Shown one piece after another: positions 1-6,974 of a stretch of DNA of 54,284 nucleotides. Origin of the DNA: Bacteroidales bacterium (GTDB lineage Bacteria > Bacteroidota > Bacteroidia > Bacteroidales > WCHB1-69); contig JAFYAW010000036.1 of NCBI GenBank assembly GCA_017540505.1, forward strand, positions 1 through 54,284, written 5' to 3'. The notes under the pieces were generated by a model. That model ran no database searches. It saw only the letters and a list, made by a program, of their open reading frames with translations, and was not told the origin of the DNA. The position numbers and the translations under genes are program-made. How positions within the stretch are numbered: position 1 is the first letter of the stretch; each line of letters opens with the position of its first letter.

Positions 1-13
1 AAAGCGAGTCAAC

Positions 14-403
14 ATGGAAAAATTAACAAAAGAGGAACGCATCAGGCGTCGTTTCAGCGAGAGCTTCAAAAGAAAGAAAGTCCTGGAAATAGAGAGCGGG
101 ATTTCCAAAATTGTCGATATTTGCCGCCAGTACCAAGTCCGCAGGCGCAGCATTGACCTGTGGCGTCAAAAATATGGAAGTATGCAAGAGAAAAAGGAAC
201 GTCTCATCATTGAGACGGAGAGCGACACGCTGAAGATCATTGAGTTACAGAAGCGAGTTGCGGAATTGGAGCGCATTGTCGGCCAGAAGCAGATAGAGAT
301 AGACTTCAAAGACAAGATGATCGACCTTGCGGAGGAGATGTACCACGTGGACATCAAAAAAAAACTTTCCACCCAGTCATCCAGTGGTTCAGAGAACATA
401 TGA
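14..403 (+). CDS. IS3-family transposase OrfA (helix-turn-helix protein)
   Basis: 129 aa. The N-terminal 60 residues are basic and look like the helix-turn-helix that binds the IS ends (RRRFSESFKRKKVLEIE, then ICRQYQVRRRSIDLWRQKYG). Residues about 70-110 form a heptad-rich coiled coil (LQKRVAELERIVGQKQIEID) of the leucine-zipper type used for OrfA multimerisation. Length and layout are normal for IS3 OrfA. Its last codons run through an A9 tract and its TGA overlaps the orfB ATG as ATGA, so it can be made alone or as the front half of an OrfAB fusion. Confidence 0.9.
   Translation: MEKLTKEERIRRRFSESFKRKKVLEIESGISKIVDICRQYQVRRRSIDLWRQKYGSMQEKKERLIIETESDTLKIIELQKRVAELERIVGQKQIEIDFKDKMIDLAEEMYHVDIKKKLSTQSSSGSENI
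356..364 (+). promoter_or_regulatory. A9 slippery tract for -1 frameshift (orfA to orfB)
   Basis: Nine consecutive A residues give the zero-frame heptamer A AAA AAA at 358-364. The orfB frame is -1 relative to orfA and stays open from the tract to the orfB ATG at 400, adding THE FHPVIQWFREH-type linker residues (frame reads T-F-H-P-V-I-Q-W-F-R-E-H before M-M-D-Y). This is the known arrangement for IS3-family OrfAB synthesis. Frameshifting itself is inferred. Confidence 0.6.
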
Positions 404-1272
404 TGGATTACCCATATTCAATGAATGCAATGTATAGGGTGTTGAATATCAGCAAGCAGGCGGTTCACAAGCACCGGGTGGCGGTGGACCGCAGGATGGA
501 GGAACTCGCCTATGTGAGCATGATTGTGGAACAGGTTCGAGCCGACCATCCCACCATGGGCGTGCGCGACATTTACCACATGATGCTTCCGGAGGGCATC
601 GGACGCGACCGGTTCGAGGAGTACTGCCGCGAGTTGCACCTGTTGTCCACCCGTACGGCGAACCCGTGCCGGACGACAGACAGTAGCGGGGTCGTCCGCT
701 TTCCGAATCTGCTGCAGGGTCTGACGACAACGCGGCTCAACCAGGTGTGGCAGAGCGATATAACCTATATTGCGGTCAACAGGAGGTTCTGTTACATAAC
801 GTTCATAATGGATGCCTTCTCCCGTATGATTGTTGGTTACAGCGTGTCGCGGAGGCTTTTCACGGAGGACACGGTCTTGCCCGCATTGGAGATGGCGGTC
901 GGATTTCGCAAAGGGCTTTCTCTAGACGGACTGATCTTCCATTCTGACGGAGGCGGCCAGTACTATTCCAAGAAATTCCTGGAGTTGACCGGCAAGCTCC
1001 ACTTCAAGAACAGCATGTGTCAGTACTCCTGGGAGAACGGGAAGGCAGAGAGGGTCAATGGTGTGATAAAGAACAACTATCTGGTACATTGGGACATTAA
1101 CAGCTATGATGAACTCGTTGCCGGGGTTGACCGTGCTGTGGTTCTTTACAACAATGAGAAACCTCACATTAAGCTGCATAGGATGTCCCCCGTACAGTTC
1201 GAAAAAAAATTTACTTTTGCAGTGTCTGATATACCAGTCCCCCGGGGCCGTCACATCAAACTCTGCAATTAA
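400..1272 (+). CDS. IS3-family transposase OrfB (rve integrase core)
   Basis: 290 aa. An HTH_21-like N-terminal region (RADHPTMGVRDIYHMM) precedes a retroviral-type integrase core. The three acidic residues are visible: first Asp in WQSDITYI, second Asp in FHSDGGGQYYS, Glu in NGKAERVNGVIKNNY. The C-terminus NNEKPHIKLHRMSPVQFE is the usual IS3 end motif. It starts at an ATG overlapping the orfA stop; the catalytically relevant product is probably the OrfAB fusion made by frameshift at 356-364. No disruption is seen. Confidence 0.92.
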   Translation: MMDYPYSMNAMYRVLNISKQAVHKHRVAVDRRMEELAYVSMIVEQVRADHPTMGVRDIYHMMLPEGIGRDRFEEYCRELHLLSTRTANPCRTTDSSGVVRFPNLLQGLTTTRLNQVWQSDITYIAVNRRFCYITFIMDAFSRMIVGYSVSRRLFTEDTVLPALEMAVGFRKGLSLDGLIFHSDGGGQYYSKKFLELTGKLHFKNSMCQYSWENGKAERVNGVIKNNYLVHWDINSYDELVAGVDRAVVLYNNEKPHIKLHRMSPVQFEKKFTFAVSDIPVPRGRHIKLCN

Positions 1273-1372
1273 AAAAAAACTGCAAAAAAATAGAGAATTA
1301 AATCAAGTGAATCAAATAAGAAGAATGGGACAAACGGTCAACCTTATTCAGGCATTAACAATTAACATATGT

Positions 1373-1421
1373 CCCAAATTCCAATTCCCAACACCTAATC
1401 TCCAATCATAAACCGCAAATC
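1373..1421. repeat. Degenerate heptamer tract (about 7 units)
   Basis: Read in steps of seven from 1373 the sequence gives CCCAAAT, TCCAATT, CCCAACA, CCTAATC, TCCAATC, ATAAACC, GCAAATC. The units are imperfect but keep a 7-nt period, as in the clearer tracts at 2822, 27584 and 51685. Confidence 0.5.
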
Positions 1422-1432
1422 GAAAAAAACAC

Positions 1433-1440
1433 TATCTTTG
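1433..1440 (+). promoter_or_regulatory. Bacteroidota -7 promoter box TATCTTTG
   Basis: Exact match to TAnnTTTG directly after the heptamer tract. It would drive the secreted-protein / VTC cassette starting at 1617. No convincing -33 TTTG was found. Confidence 0.45.
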
Positions 1441-1479
1441 CCCCCGAAATGCTGAGGCATATTCAATTTTAATCCCGGT

Positions 1480-1508
1480 ACCGCCAAACCATTTTGACGG
1501 TGCTTTTT
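1480..1508 (+). terminator. Hairpin with T run (terminator-like)
   Basis: Arms ACCGCCAAA and TTTTGACGGT pair with one mismatch across a short loop and are followed by TTTTT at 1504-1508. It could end transcripts leaving the IS, or act in the leader of the 1433 promoter. Confidence 0.35.
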
Positions 1509-1616
1509 GAACCCAATTTGTATGATGTTTGTTTTTGGAAGTGTGTATTAATTTGAATATCAGTTGGATATAAAAATTAGATTAACCCAATAGTTACAAT
1601 TATATATAATAGAGAA

Positions 1617-2018
1617 ATGAAAAAAATGCTGATCATAATGGTGCTTCTGCTCTTGTGTGTGGGCGCATTTGCGCAGACATCCAAGCAGGAGGCCCGCAAG
1701 AACCTGACTGTCAAGGAGTGGAACCGCGGCGATGCCGGCAAAGGCCCCCGATTCCTGGACCATGTGACCAAATACGATGCCAAGGGACGTAAGATCGAGG
1801 ATGTAGAATACACATCCTCCAACACGATGAAGGCCCGCTGCACGTACGAGTACGGCGATAACGGAAAAGTGTCGCGGGAAGTGGTCTATAACGAGCATAA
1901 CAAGCCGGTGCGTATCCGTAAATTCGAGTATAATGCCGATGGCACGAAAAAGAAACAGTATAATTACGCTCCGAATGGTAAGTTGCAGTCGGTGAAGGAG
2001 TTTGAATATATCCGATAA
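1617..2018 (+). CDS. Small secreted protein with YD/MORN-like repeats
   Basis: 133 aa. The N-terminus MKKMLIIMVLLLLCVGAFAQ is a clear signal peptide. The mature part consists of short strand-turn units of the type KYDAKGRKIEDVEYT, TYEYGDNGKVSREVVYN, EYNADGTKKKQYNY, with a Y-D/N-x-x-G-K turn repeated about every 20 residues, as in YD or MORN-type toxin-like repeats of Bacteroidota. No catalytic motif is visible. It ends 1 nt before the VTC gene ATG, so the two are probably co-transcribed, which suggests an exported partner for the VTC/DUF4956/DUF2490 cassette. Specific function unknown. Confidence 0.75.
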   Translation: MKKMLIIMVLLLLCVGAFAQTSKQEARKNLTVKEWNRGDAGKGPRFLDHVTKYDAKGRKIEDVEYTSSNTMKARCTYEYGDNGKVSREVVYNEHNKPVRIRKFEYNADGTKKKQYNYAPNGKLQSVKEFEYIR

Positions 2019-2019
2019 G

Positions 2020-2838
2020 ATGTTTTTGCAGGATGCCCACACGGATTCGGACGCCATACGGGCGGTGAAGACCATCCTGGAAGGGATGGACTCTTTGTCG
2101 TTGGAGGAGATGGGGGCGGTGAAGCTGATGAACCGTACCGACACCAAGTACCTCCTCAACGAACAGACGCTTTTGCGGCTGGCCGAAGGCTGGTCCGACC
2201 TGTTTTATGTGCAGGAGATCGCTGGCAGACGTGTTGCCTCGTACAAGACCCTTTATTTCGATACGGAGGATGCGGTGACCTACACAATCCATCACAACCG
2301 CCAGCTGCACCGTCAGAAACTTCGCCAGCGCGAATATGTGGATTCGGGTGTTTGTTTCTGCGAGATCAAGAACAAGATGAACACCGGACGCACGAAAAAG
2401 AAACGCATCGAAATTCCCCAATCACAATGGGGTGGCATTTATGAATATCCGGAAACGGAGGCTTTTGTGAAGGAACGTTTCTGGGTTACCGATAAGCCGA
2501 TGAGTCCGCGCCTGCAGAACCAGTTTCATCGTATCACATTGGTTAACAGGGCAAAGACCGAGCGCATCACCATTGATTATGATGTGAAATTCAAAAACCT
2601 GAAATCCCAAAACGAAGCGGATGCCTCCGGACTTGTCATCGTAGAAGTGAAACAGGACGGGAACCAGTCGTCCGACTTCAAACGTCTGCTCCGTGACGCA
2701 CGCGTGCAGCCCAAGGGCCTCAGCAAGTATTGCTTCGGTATGATCCTCACCGACAATCATATAAAATACAACCGTTTCAAGGAGAAGGTGCGGTATGTGA
2801 ACCGGATCCTTGGGCGGACGTTAGAGTATAGAGTATAG
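2020..2838 (+). CDS. VTC-domain protein (polyphosphate polymerase-like)
   Basis: 272 aa. VTC domains form a tunnel that in yeast Vtc4 polymerises ATP gamma-phosphate into polyphosphate. Visible hallmarks are RTDTKYLL (about residues 39-46), KTLYFDTED, RQREY, CEIKNK, the basic KKRIEIP segment and VIVEVKQ near the C-terminus, with the alternating acidic and basic strand residues that line the tunnel. The ATG at 2020, right after the upstream TAA, was preferred over an in-frame TTG at 2002. The last codons and stop fall inside a TAGAGTA heptamer array. The partner DUF4956 gene follows. Polymer product and activity are inferred from family. Confidence 0.85.
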   Translation: MFLQDAHTDSDAIRAVKTILEGMDSLSLEEMGAVKLMNRTDTKYLLNEQTLLRLAEGWSDLFYVQEIAGRRVASYKTLYFDTEDAVTYTIHHNRQLHRQKLRQREYVDSGVCFCEIKNKMNTGRTKKKRIEIPQSQWGGIYEYPETEAFVKERFWVTDKPMSPRLQNQFHRITLVNRAKTERITIDYDVKFKNLKSQNEADASGLVIVEVKQDGNQSSDFKRLLRDARVQPKGLSKYCFGMILTDNHIKYNRFKEKVRYVNRILGRTLEYRV

Positions 2839-2856
2839 AGTTTAGAGATTAGAGTT
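2822..2856. repeat. TAGAGTA heptamer array (5 units)
   Basis: Units TAGAGTA, TAGAGTA, TAGAGTT, TAGAGAT, TAGAGTT. The array begins inside the VTC coding sequence and supplies its last codons and its TAG stop at 2836-2838. Confidence 0.8.
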
Positions 2857-2863
2857 AACAGCC

Positions 2864-2933
2864 AAATCGTAAATCCCAAATCGTAAATCGTAAATCCCAA
2901 ATCGTAAATCGTAAATCGTAAATCGTAAATCGC
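2864..2933. repeat. AAATCGT heptamer array (10 units)
   Basis: Ten consecutive 7-nt units, seven AAATCGT, two AAATCCC and a final AAATCGC, ending 1 nt before the ATG of the DUF4956 gene. With the array at 2822 it fills the whole VTC-DUF4956 gap, leaving no room for a normal ribosome-binding site. Copy number could vary by slippage. Confidence 0.9.
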
Positions 2934-2934
2934 C

Positions 2935-3666
2935 ATGCTACAATCCTCATTCCCAGAGTATGATCCCGAAATTATGCGGGAGTTCGGTATGGAGACCGTC
3001 AACAGCGCGGGCCAGCTGTTCGGTATTCCCTTTTTTGATGGTCCGTCGTTGTGGCAGATGCTGCTCCGCTTTGCCCTTAACCTGCTCTTTTGCTGGGTGA
3101 TTATCGGCGGATTCTACTATCGCAAGAGCCGCCGTCGCGACTATTTTTTCACCTTCATGCTGTTTGCCATCATTATCTTCTTTCTGATTTTCCTGATGGA
3201 CAATGTGAAGGTGCAGATCGGCTTCGCCTTGGGATTGTTTGCCATCTTCGGCATGATCCGCTACCGGACGGAGCAGATTCCCATCCGCGAGATGACCTAT
3301 CTGTTTGTGGTTATCGGCACCTCGGTAATCAATGGTTTGGCCATGACGGTCAGTTATACGGAGCTGTTAGTCACCAACTTGTTAGTGGTGGTTGCCGTCT
3401 GGCTGTTCGAGTTCTTGGGCGAGCGTCACCGCGTTGACACGAAAATCATCCTGTATGAGAAAATCGAGTTGGTGAAGGCGGGACGGGAAGCCGAGCTGAA
3501 GGCGGACTTGGAAGAGCGTACCGGTCTGAAAATCCTGAAAGTGGAGGTTGGCCATATCAATTTCCTGAAAGATACTGCATATCTCAAAATTCATTACACA
3601 CCGGCCAAAGGGGAGTATAATACAGTCAATACGATGACCAAGGTGAAGTCGGACAACTACTTTTAA
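2935..3666 (+). CDS. DUF4956 integral membrane protein
   Basis: 243 aa. Five hydrophobic segments: about residues 42-62, 72-92, 97-113, 121-138 and 143-160. The most conserved stretch, LGLFAIFGMIRYRTEQIP, is characteristic of DUF4956. A cytosolic C-terminal domain follows (KADLEERTGLKILKVEVGHI, ferredoxin-like strand pattern). DUF4956 genes are commonly paired with VTC-domain genes, as here, which suggests a membrane partner or channel for the polymer or its substrate. It is followed after 3 nt by a DUF2490 gene. Molecular activity of the family is not established. Confidence 0.85.
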   Translation: MLQSSFPEYDPEIMREFGMETVNSAGQLFGIPFFDGPSLWQMLLRFALNLLFCWVIIGGFYYRKSRRRDYFFTFMLFAIIIFFLIFLMDNVKVQIGFALGLFAIFGMIRYRTEQIPIREMTYLFVVIGTSVINGLAMTVSYTELLVTNLLVVVAVWLFEFLGERHRVDTKIILYEKIELVKAGREAELKADLEERTGLKILKVEVGHINFLKDTAYLKIHYTPAKGEYNTVNTMTKVKSDNYF

Positions 3667-3669
3667 CCC

Positions 3670-4347
3670 ATGCGGCAGATACGGGCCATCATATTGATTT
3701 TCTGCGGATTGTTTCCGATGTGGTTGTGCGCGCAGACGTTTGAGACGGGCGGCGTGCTCGGGGTGGGGTATGAGCTGAAAATCATGAAGGGGTGGCATTT
3801 TTTTGCGGAGGGCGATGTGCGTTTCGATGCCAATTTCACCCATTACGCACGCGGAAAAGTCGGGGTGGGCACGGATTACACCTTCTGGAAAAAACGGTTG
3901 AAAGTGGGGGTGGAGTACGACTTCCTGAACTACCATGACCGGGAGGACCAGCTTTTCGACAACCGTCATCGTATCAAGGGCTTTGTGACTGTTGCGCCAA
4001 AATTCGGGGCCTGGAAGGTGGGGTGGCGTTGCATGGCGCAGACCACGTTCCGCGATGAGCGGCGCGGCGATTACAAGTTCAATCCAAAGACCTATCTGCG
4101 TAACAGACTGTCTGTTGCGTGGTCCATTCCCCAGACGAGACTCAAGCTGCATCTGTCCGAAGAGTTCTGGTGGCGGCTTTACAAACCCGGTGACAACATC
4201 ATCGACCAGCTCCGTTCCGTCGTCGGCTTAGAGTATAAAATCAACAAGCATCACTCGTTGGATTTCTTCCTTCGCTCTGACAACGAGGTCCAGGTGAAGA
4301 ATCCGGAGAATGTGTTGTATGTGGGCGTGGCGTACACGTTTGATTAA
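3670..4347 (+). CDS. DUF2490 outer-membrane beta-barrel protein
   Basis: 225 aa. Signal peptide (IRAIILIFCGLFPMWLCAQ) followed by alternating amphipathic strands ending in an aromatic C-terminus (LYVGVAYTFD), the pattern of an 8-10 strand outer-membrane barrel. Strand features such as RVDFRF-like FFAEGDVRFDAN, VGVEYDFLNY and LRNRLSVAWSI fit DUF2490. It starts 3 nt after DUF4956 and is the last gene of the cassette. A role in envelope polymer handling is suggested by neighbours only. Confidence 0.8.
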   Translation: MRQIRAIILIFCGLFPMWLCAQTFETGGVLGVGYELKIMKGWHFFAEGDVRFDANFTHYARGKVGVGTDYTFWKKRLKVGVEYDFLNYHDREDQLFDNRHRIKGFVTVAPKFGAWKVGWRCMAQTTFRDERRGDYKFNPKTYLRNRLSVAWSIPQTRLKLHLSEEFWWRLYKPGDNIIDQLRSVVGLEYKINKHHSLDFFLRSDNEVQVKNPENVLYVGVAYTFD

Positions 4348-4500
4348 TAGTGTTTTCTTTTTCAAAGTTGCCGAGAACGATGTTTTTATTCAATTGGGGA
4401 CAAATAGCGTATCGCTAATCTGCCACGAACGATATTTTTGTTTAATTGAGGATAAATAGTGTGCCTTTGTTTTGCCGTGAACGAATTTTTTGTATTTTTG
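4348..4500. repeat. 52-bp tandem repeats, three degenerate copies, with promoter boxes
   Basis: The anchor GCCnnGAACGA recurs at 4370, 4422 and 4474, exactly 52 bp apart. Each anchor is followed by a T-rich block; the first two then continue to AATTGnGGAnAAA and the next TAGnGT (4405, 4457; first copy TAGTGT at 4348). Copies 2 and 3 contain TATTTTTG, a match to the -7 box. The array begins at the base after the DUF2490 stop and ends 24 nt before the ATPase start. Confidence 0.75.
4493..4500 (+). promoter_or_regulatory. -7 box TATTTTTG for the ATPase gene (last repeat copy)
   Basis: Matches TAnnTTTG 24 nt before the ATG at 4524. The same octamer occurs in the preceding repeat copy at 4433-4440, so two tandem starts are possible. 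Confidence 0.5.
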
Positions 4501-4523
4501 CGGCGGAATAAAAACAATTAACT

Positions 4524-5969
4524 ATGACTAATATGATTGGAAGAGTTGCTGAAAAAGAGGAACTTATGACCTTATATCGAAGTGGAAAGCCTGAATTTGT
4601 GGCGGTATATGGACGTAGAAGAGTGGGGAAGACATTCCTTATAAAGGATGTTTTCGAAGGTAAGATGGCGTTTTACCATACGGGTATCTCCCCATTGGAG
4701 TCTCGGAATTCTAATCTGCTTCAAGATCAATTGAAGAGTTTTCATCATTCTTTGGTTAAATATGGGTTGGAAGCTTCAATCCCTCCCACAAATTGGCTTG
4801 ATGCTTTTTTTCAGTTGGAGGAATTGCTGGAAAGTTTGGATAATCAGCAGCGTCAGGTGGTCTTTATTGATGAGTTGCCTTGGTTAGACACCCCGCGTTC
4901 GGGCTTCATGTCGGCGTTCGAGCATTTCTGGAACGGATGGGGCTCCGGTCGTGATAATCTGATGTTGGTGGTTTGTGGTTCCGCGACTTCATGGATAGAG
5001 GATAATCTCATCAATAGTCATGGCGGATTGTATGGTCGTCTCACCTACGAAATCAAATTGTCGCCTTTTACGTTACGCGAGTGCGAGGAGTATTTCCAAG
5101 CTGCAGGGCTTCAGCTTACCCGTTACGATGTCGTCCAAGCCTATATGTCAGTTGGTGGAATCCCCTATTATTTGGGATTTTTCCGTAAGGGTCTCAGTAT
5201 AGGACAAAACATTGATACTCTCTTTTTTGCAAAAAATGCAAAATTGAATAACGAGTTTGACAGATTATTTTCCTCTCAGTTTTCCAATCCGGAAACATAT
5301 AAGAAGATAATCCATCTGTTAGCTTCCCGTCATAGTGGTTTCACAAGAGAGGAAATTGCAGACAGAACAGGTATTCCCAAAGGGGGTGGATTATCTAAAA
5401 TGCTGGCTGCACTTGAAGCTGGGGATTTTGTCGCGAAATATGTGCCTTTCGGTGGGAAAAAACGAGAGGAACGTTACAAATTGGTGGATAATTTTTGTCT
5501 CTTTTATTCAAAATTCAAGGAGGGTCTTGACATCCGTGATCCGGATTTTTGGGAGAAAAACCAAAATGCTCAATCGATTTCTTCGTGGAAAGGTGTGGCA
5601 TTCGAGGAAGTGTGTTTCACTCATATCCAGCAGATAAAGAATGCGTTAGGTGTTGGTGCAGTGACTTCTCGTGAGTCTGCTTGGAATATACAGGGGGATG
5701 ATGGATTATCCGGTACGCAGATCGACATGCTCATAGACAGAGCCGATCGTGTGGTGAACCTTTGCGAGATGAAATTCTATAAATCAGAATTCACTATCGA
5801 CAAGGCCTACGATGCCAAACTCCGTCAGCGCACGCAGTTACTGGTGGAAAATCTGCCGCGTAACAGGGCTGTGCATCTGACGATGATTACTACTTTCGGC
5901 CTGACCTACAACGAATATTCCGGACATATACAAAAACTATTGACATTGGATGACTTGTTTGAGAAGTAG
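4524..5969 (+). CDS. AAA ATPase with DUF234-type C-terminal domain
   Basis: 481 aa. Walker A GRRRVGKT (residues 30-37) and Walker B VVFIDELPW (112-120) mark an ATPase_2-type P-loop domain. A winged-helix region follows (about 265-330: HSGFTREEIADRTGIPKGG). The C-terminal region carries an Asp followed by EMKFY (about residues 405-425), resembling a PD-(D/E)xK nuclease core as in DUF234. These stand-alone ATPases are scattered through Bacteroidota and archaea; their role is not known. The gene is more AT-rich than its neighbours and preceded by a private 52-bp repeat array, which suggests acquisition. An antiphage or mobile-element role is speculative. Confidence 0.85.
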   Translation: MTNMIGRVAEKEELMTLYRSGKPEFVAVYGRRRVGKTFLIKDVFEGKMAFYHTGISPLESRNSNLLQDQLKSFHHSLVKYGLEASIPPTNWLDAFFQLEELLESLDNQQRQVVFIDELPWLDTPRSGFMSAFEHFWNGWGSGRDNLMLVVCGSATSWIEDNLINSHGGLYGRLTYEIKLSPFTLRECEEYFQAAGLQLTRYDVVQAYMSVGGIPYYLGFFRKGLSIGQNIDTLFFAKNAKLNNEFDRLFSSQFSNPETYKKIIHLLASRHSGFTREEIADRTGIPKGGGLSKMLAALEAGDFVAKYVPFGGKKREERYKLVDNFCLFYSKFKEGLDIRDPDFWEKNQNAQSISSWKGVAFEEVCFTHIQQIKNALGVGAVTSRESAWNIQGDDGLSGTQIDMLIDRADRVVNLCEMKFYKSEFTIDKAYDAKLRQRTQLLVENLPRNRAVHLTMITTFGLTYNEYSGHIQKLLTLDDLFEK

Positions 5970-6015
5970 GCGGGTGTCCTAACAACAAATTCAGACGCTA
6001 AAACATTTCAGTCTT

Positions 6016-6861
6016 ATGGAAAAAACAACTCTTACCACTTGGGAGTCTTTCGCCGGCGGGGCGAAGCAATTCTTAAACAATATCGTGTTCCAGTACGTGC
6101 CCAAGCTGATTGTGGCCTGCATCGTGCTGTTTGTGGGCTGGAAGCTCATCAACCTGCTGAACCGTTTCATGAAGCGGACGTACGACCGCCACAAGGTCGA
6201 TGCGTCGTTGCAGCAGTTCCTGCACTCGCTGATTGACATCATCCTGAAGGTGCTGCTCGTCCTCACGGTGATGGGCATCCTCGGCATCCAGATGACCTCG
6301 TTCATCGCCATCCTTGGTGCCGCCGGTGTGGCCATCGGCATGGCGTTGCAGGGCACGTTGCAGAATTTCGCCGGCGGGGTCATCATCTTGTTGCTCAGAC
6401 CTTTCAAGGTGGGCGACTACATTGAACAGGGATCGTATGCGGGTTATGTGGATAACATCCAGATATTCAACACCACGCTGCGCACGTACGATGCTCGCAA
6501 AATCATCGTGCCCAACACCGAGCTAGCCACCAAGTCGCTGGTCAACCATTTCAATTTGCCGCAACGCCGCGTGTCCATCGACGTGGGGCTGGCCTACGGC
6601 ATGTCCGTGGAAAAGGCCAAGGCTGTGATGCTGCGCGTGGCCGCCGAGAACCCTTTGGTGCTGCAGGAGCCCGCCTCGTTCGCCACGCTGGAGAATTTCG
6701 GCGACAGCTCCCTCAACATGCGCCTGTACGCATGGACCCTTCCGGAGAACTATTGGAAGGCCATCTTTTCCCTTAACGAGGGCATCTACAACGCTTTCCG
6801 CGAGGAGGGTTTGGAAATACCGTTCAACCAGATGGATGTGCATATAAAAAACGAGGCGTAA
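6016..6861 (+). CDS. mscS: MscS-family mechanosensitive channel
   Basis: 281 aa, close to E. coli MscS (286 aa). Inner-membrane channel that opens on hypo-osmotic shock. Three predicted membrane helices: about 28-48, 72-95 and the pore helix near 103-130, which has the Gly/Ala-rich GAAGVAIGMALQGTLQNFAGG pattern split here as GAAGVAIGMALQ then GTLQNFAGG. The beta domain follows (FKVGDYIEQGSYAGYVDNIQ, then RKIIVPNTEL), then the cytosolic alpha/beta domain. Monocistronic by appearance; no obvious -7 box in the short upstream gap. Confidence 0.93.
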   Translation: MEKTTLTTWESFAGGAKQFLNNIVFQYVPKLIVACIVLFVGWKLINLLNRFMKRTYDRHKVDASLQQFLHSLIDIILKVLLVLTVMGILGIQMTSFIAILGAAGVAIGMALQGTLQNFAGGVIILLLRPFKVGDYIEQGSYAGYVDNIQIFNTTLRTYDARKIIVPNTELATKSLVNHFNLPQRRVSIDVGLAYGMSVEKAKAVMLRVAAENPLVLQEPASFATLENFGDSSLNMRLYAWTLPENYWKAIFSLNEGIYNAFREEGLEIPFNQMDVHIKNEA

Positions 6862-6876
6862 ACCGTTTTCCCCCCT

Positions 6877-6908
6877 CTTGTTTTTATGCCGAAAAAAAGT
6901 TATTTTTG
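6877..6908 (+). promoter_or_regulatory. Promoter of the methylmalonyl-CoA decarboxylase operon
   Basis: CTTG at 6877-6880 (one mismatch to TTTG) is separated by 20 nt from TATTTTTG at 6901-6908, the spacing expected for a Bacteroidota sigma factor -33/-7 pair. It precedes mmdA by about 66 nt. Confidence 0.6.
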
Positions 6909-6974
6909 CAGCTGGTATAATATTTACAAAAATCGAATATTATTTTATTACAAATTACTAAATATCAATAATTT

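Larger units (their letters stand above)
1..1354 (+). mobile_element. IS3-family insertion sequence, left end outside window
   Basis: Two overlapping transposase frames (orfA and orfB in the -1 frame) with an intact DDE core define an IS3-family element. The left terminal repeat lies upstream of the window. The right end is not proven: IS3-family ends normally finish in CA, and the segment ending TTATTCAGGCA at 1354, about 80 bp after orfB, is the best candidate. Its reverse complement starts TGCCTGAATAAGG. The right boundary is an inference; both reading frames look undamaged, so the element may still be active. Confidence 0.65.
1355..1616. other. Gene-free stretch between the IS and the next gene
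   Basis: No credible coding frame. It holds a degenerate heptamer tract (1373-1421), a Bacteroidota -7 box (1433-1440), and a hairpin followed by a short T run (1480-1508). The last 100 bases are AT-rich leader. The 1433 promoter would give a leader of about 170 nt with the hairpin inside it; a second start site nearer 1617 is possible. Confidence 0.5.

Noticed and set aside
2864-2933. Possible CRISPR array
   Set aside because: The units are contiguous 7-mers without spacers; it is a microsatellite-like tract, and no cas genes are present.
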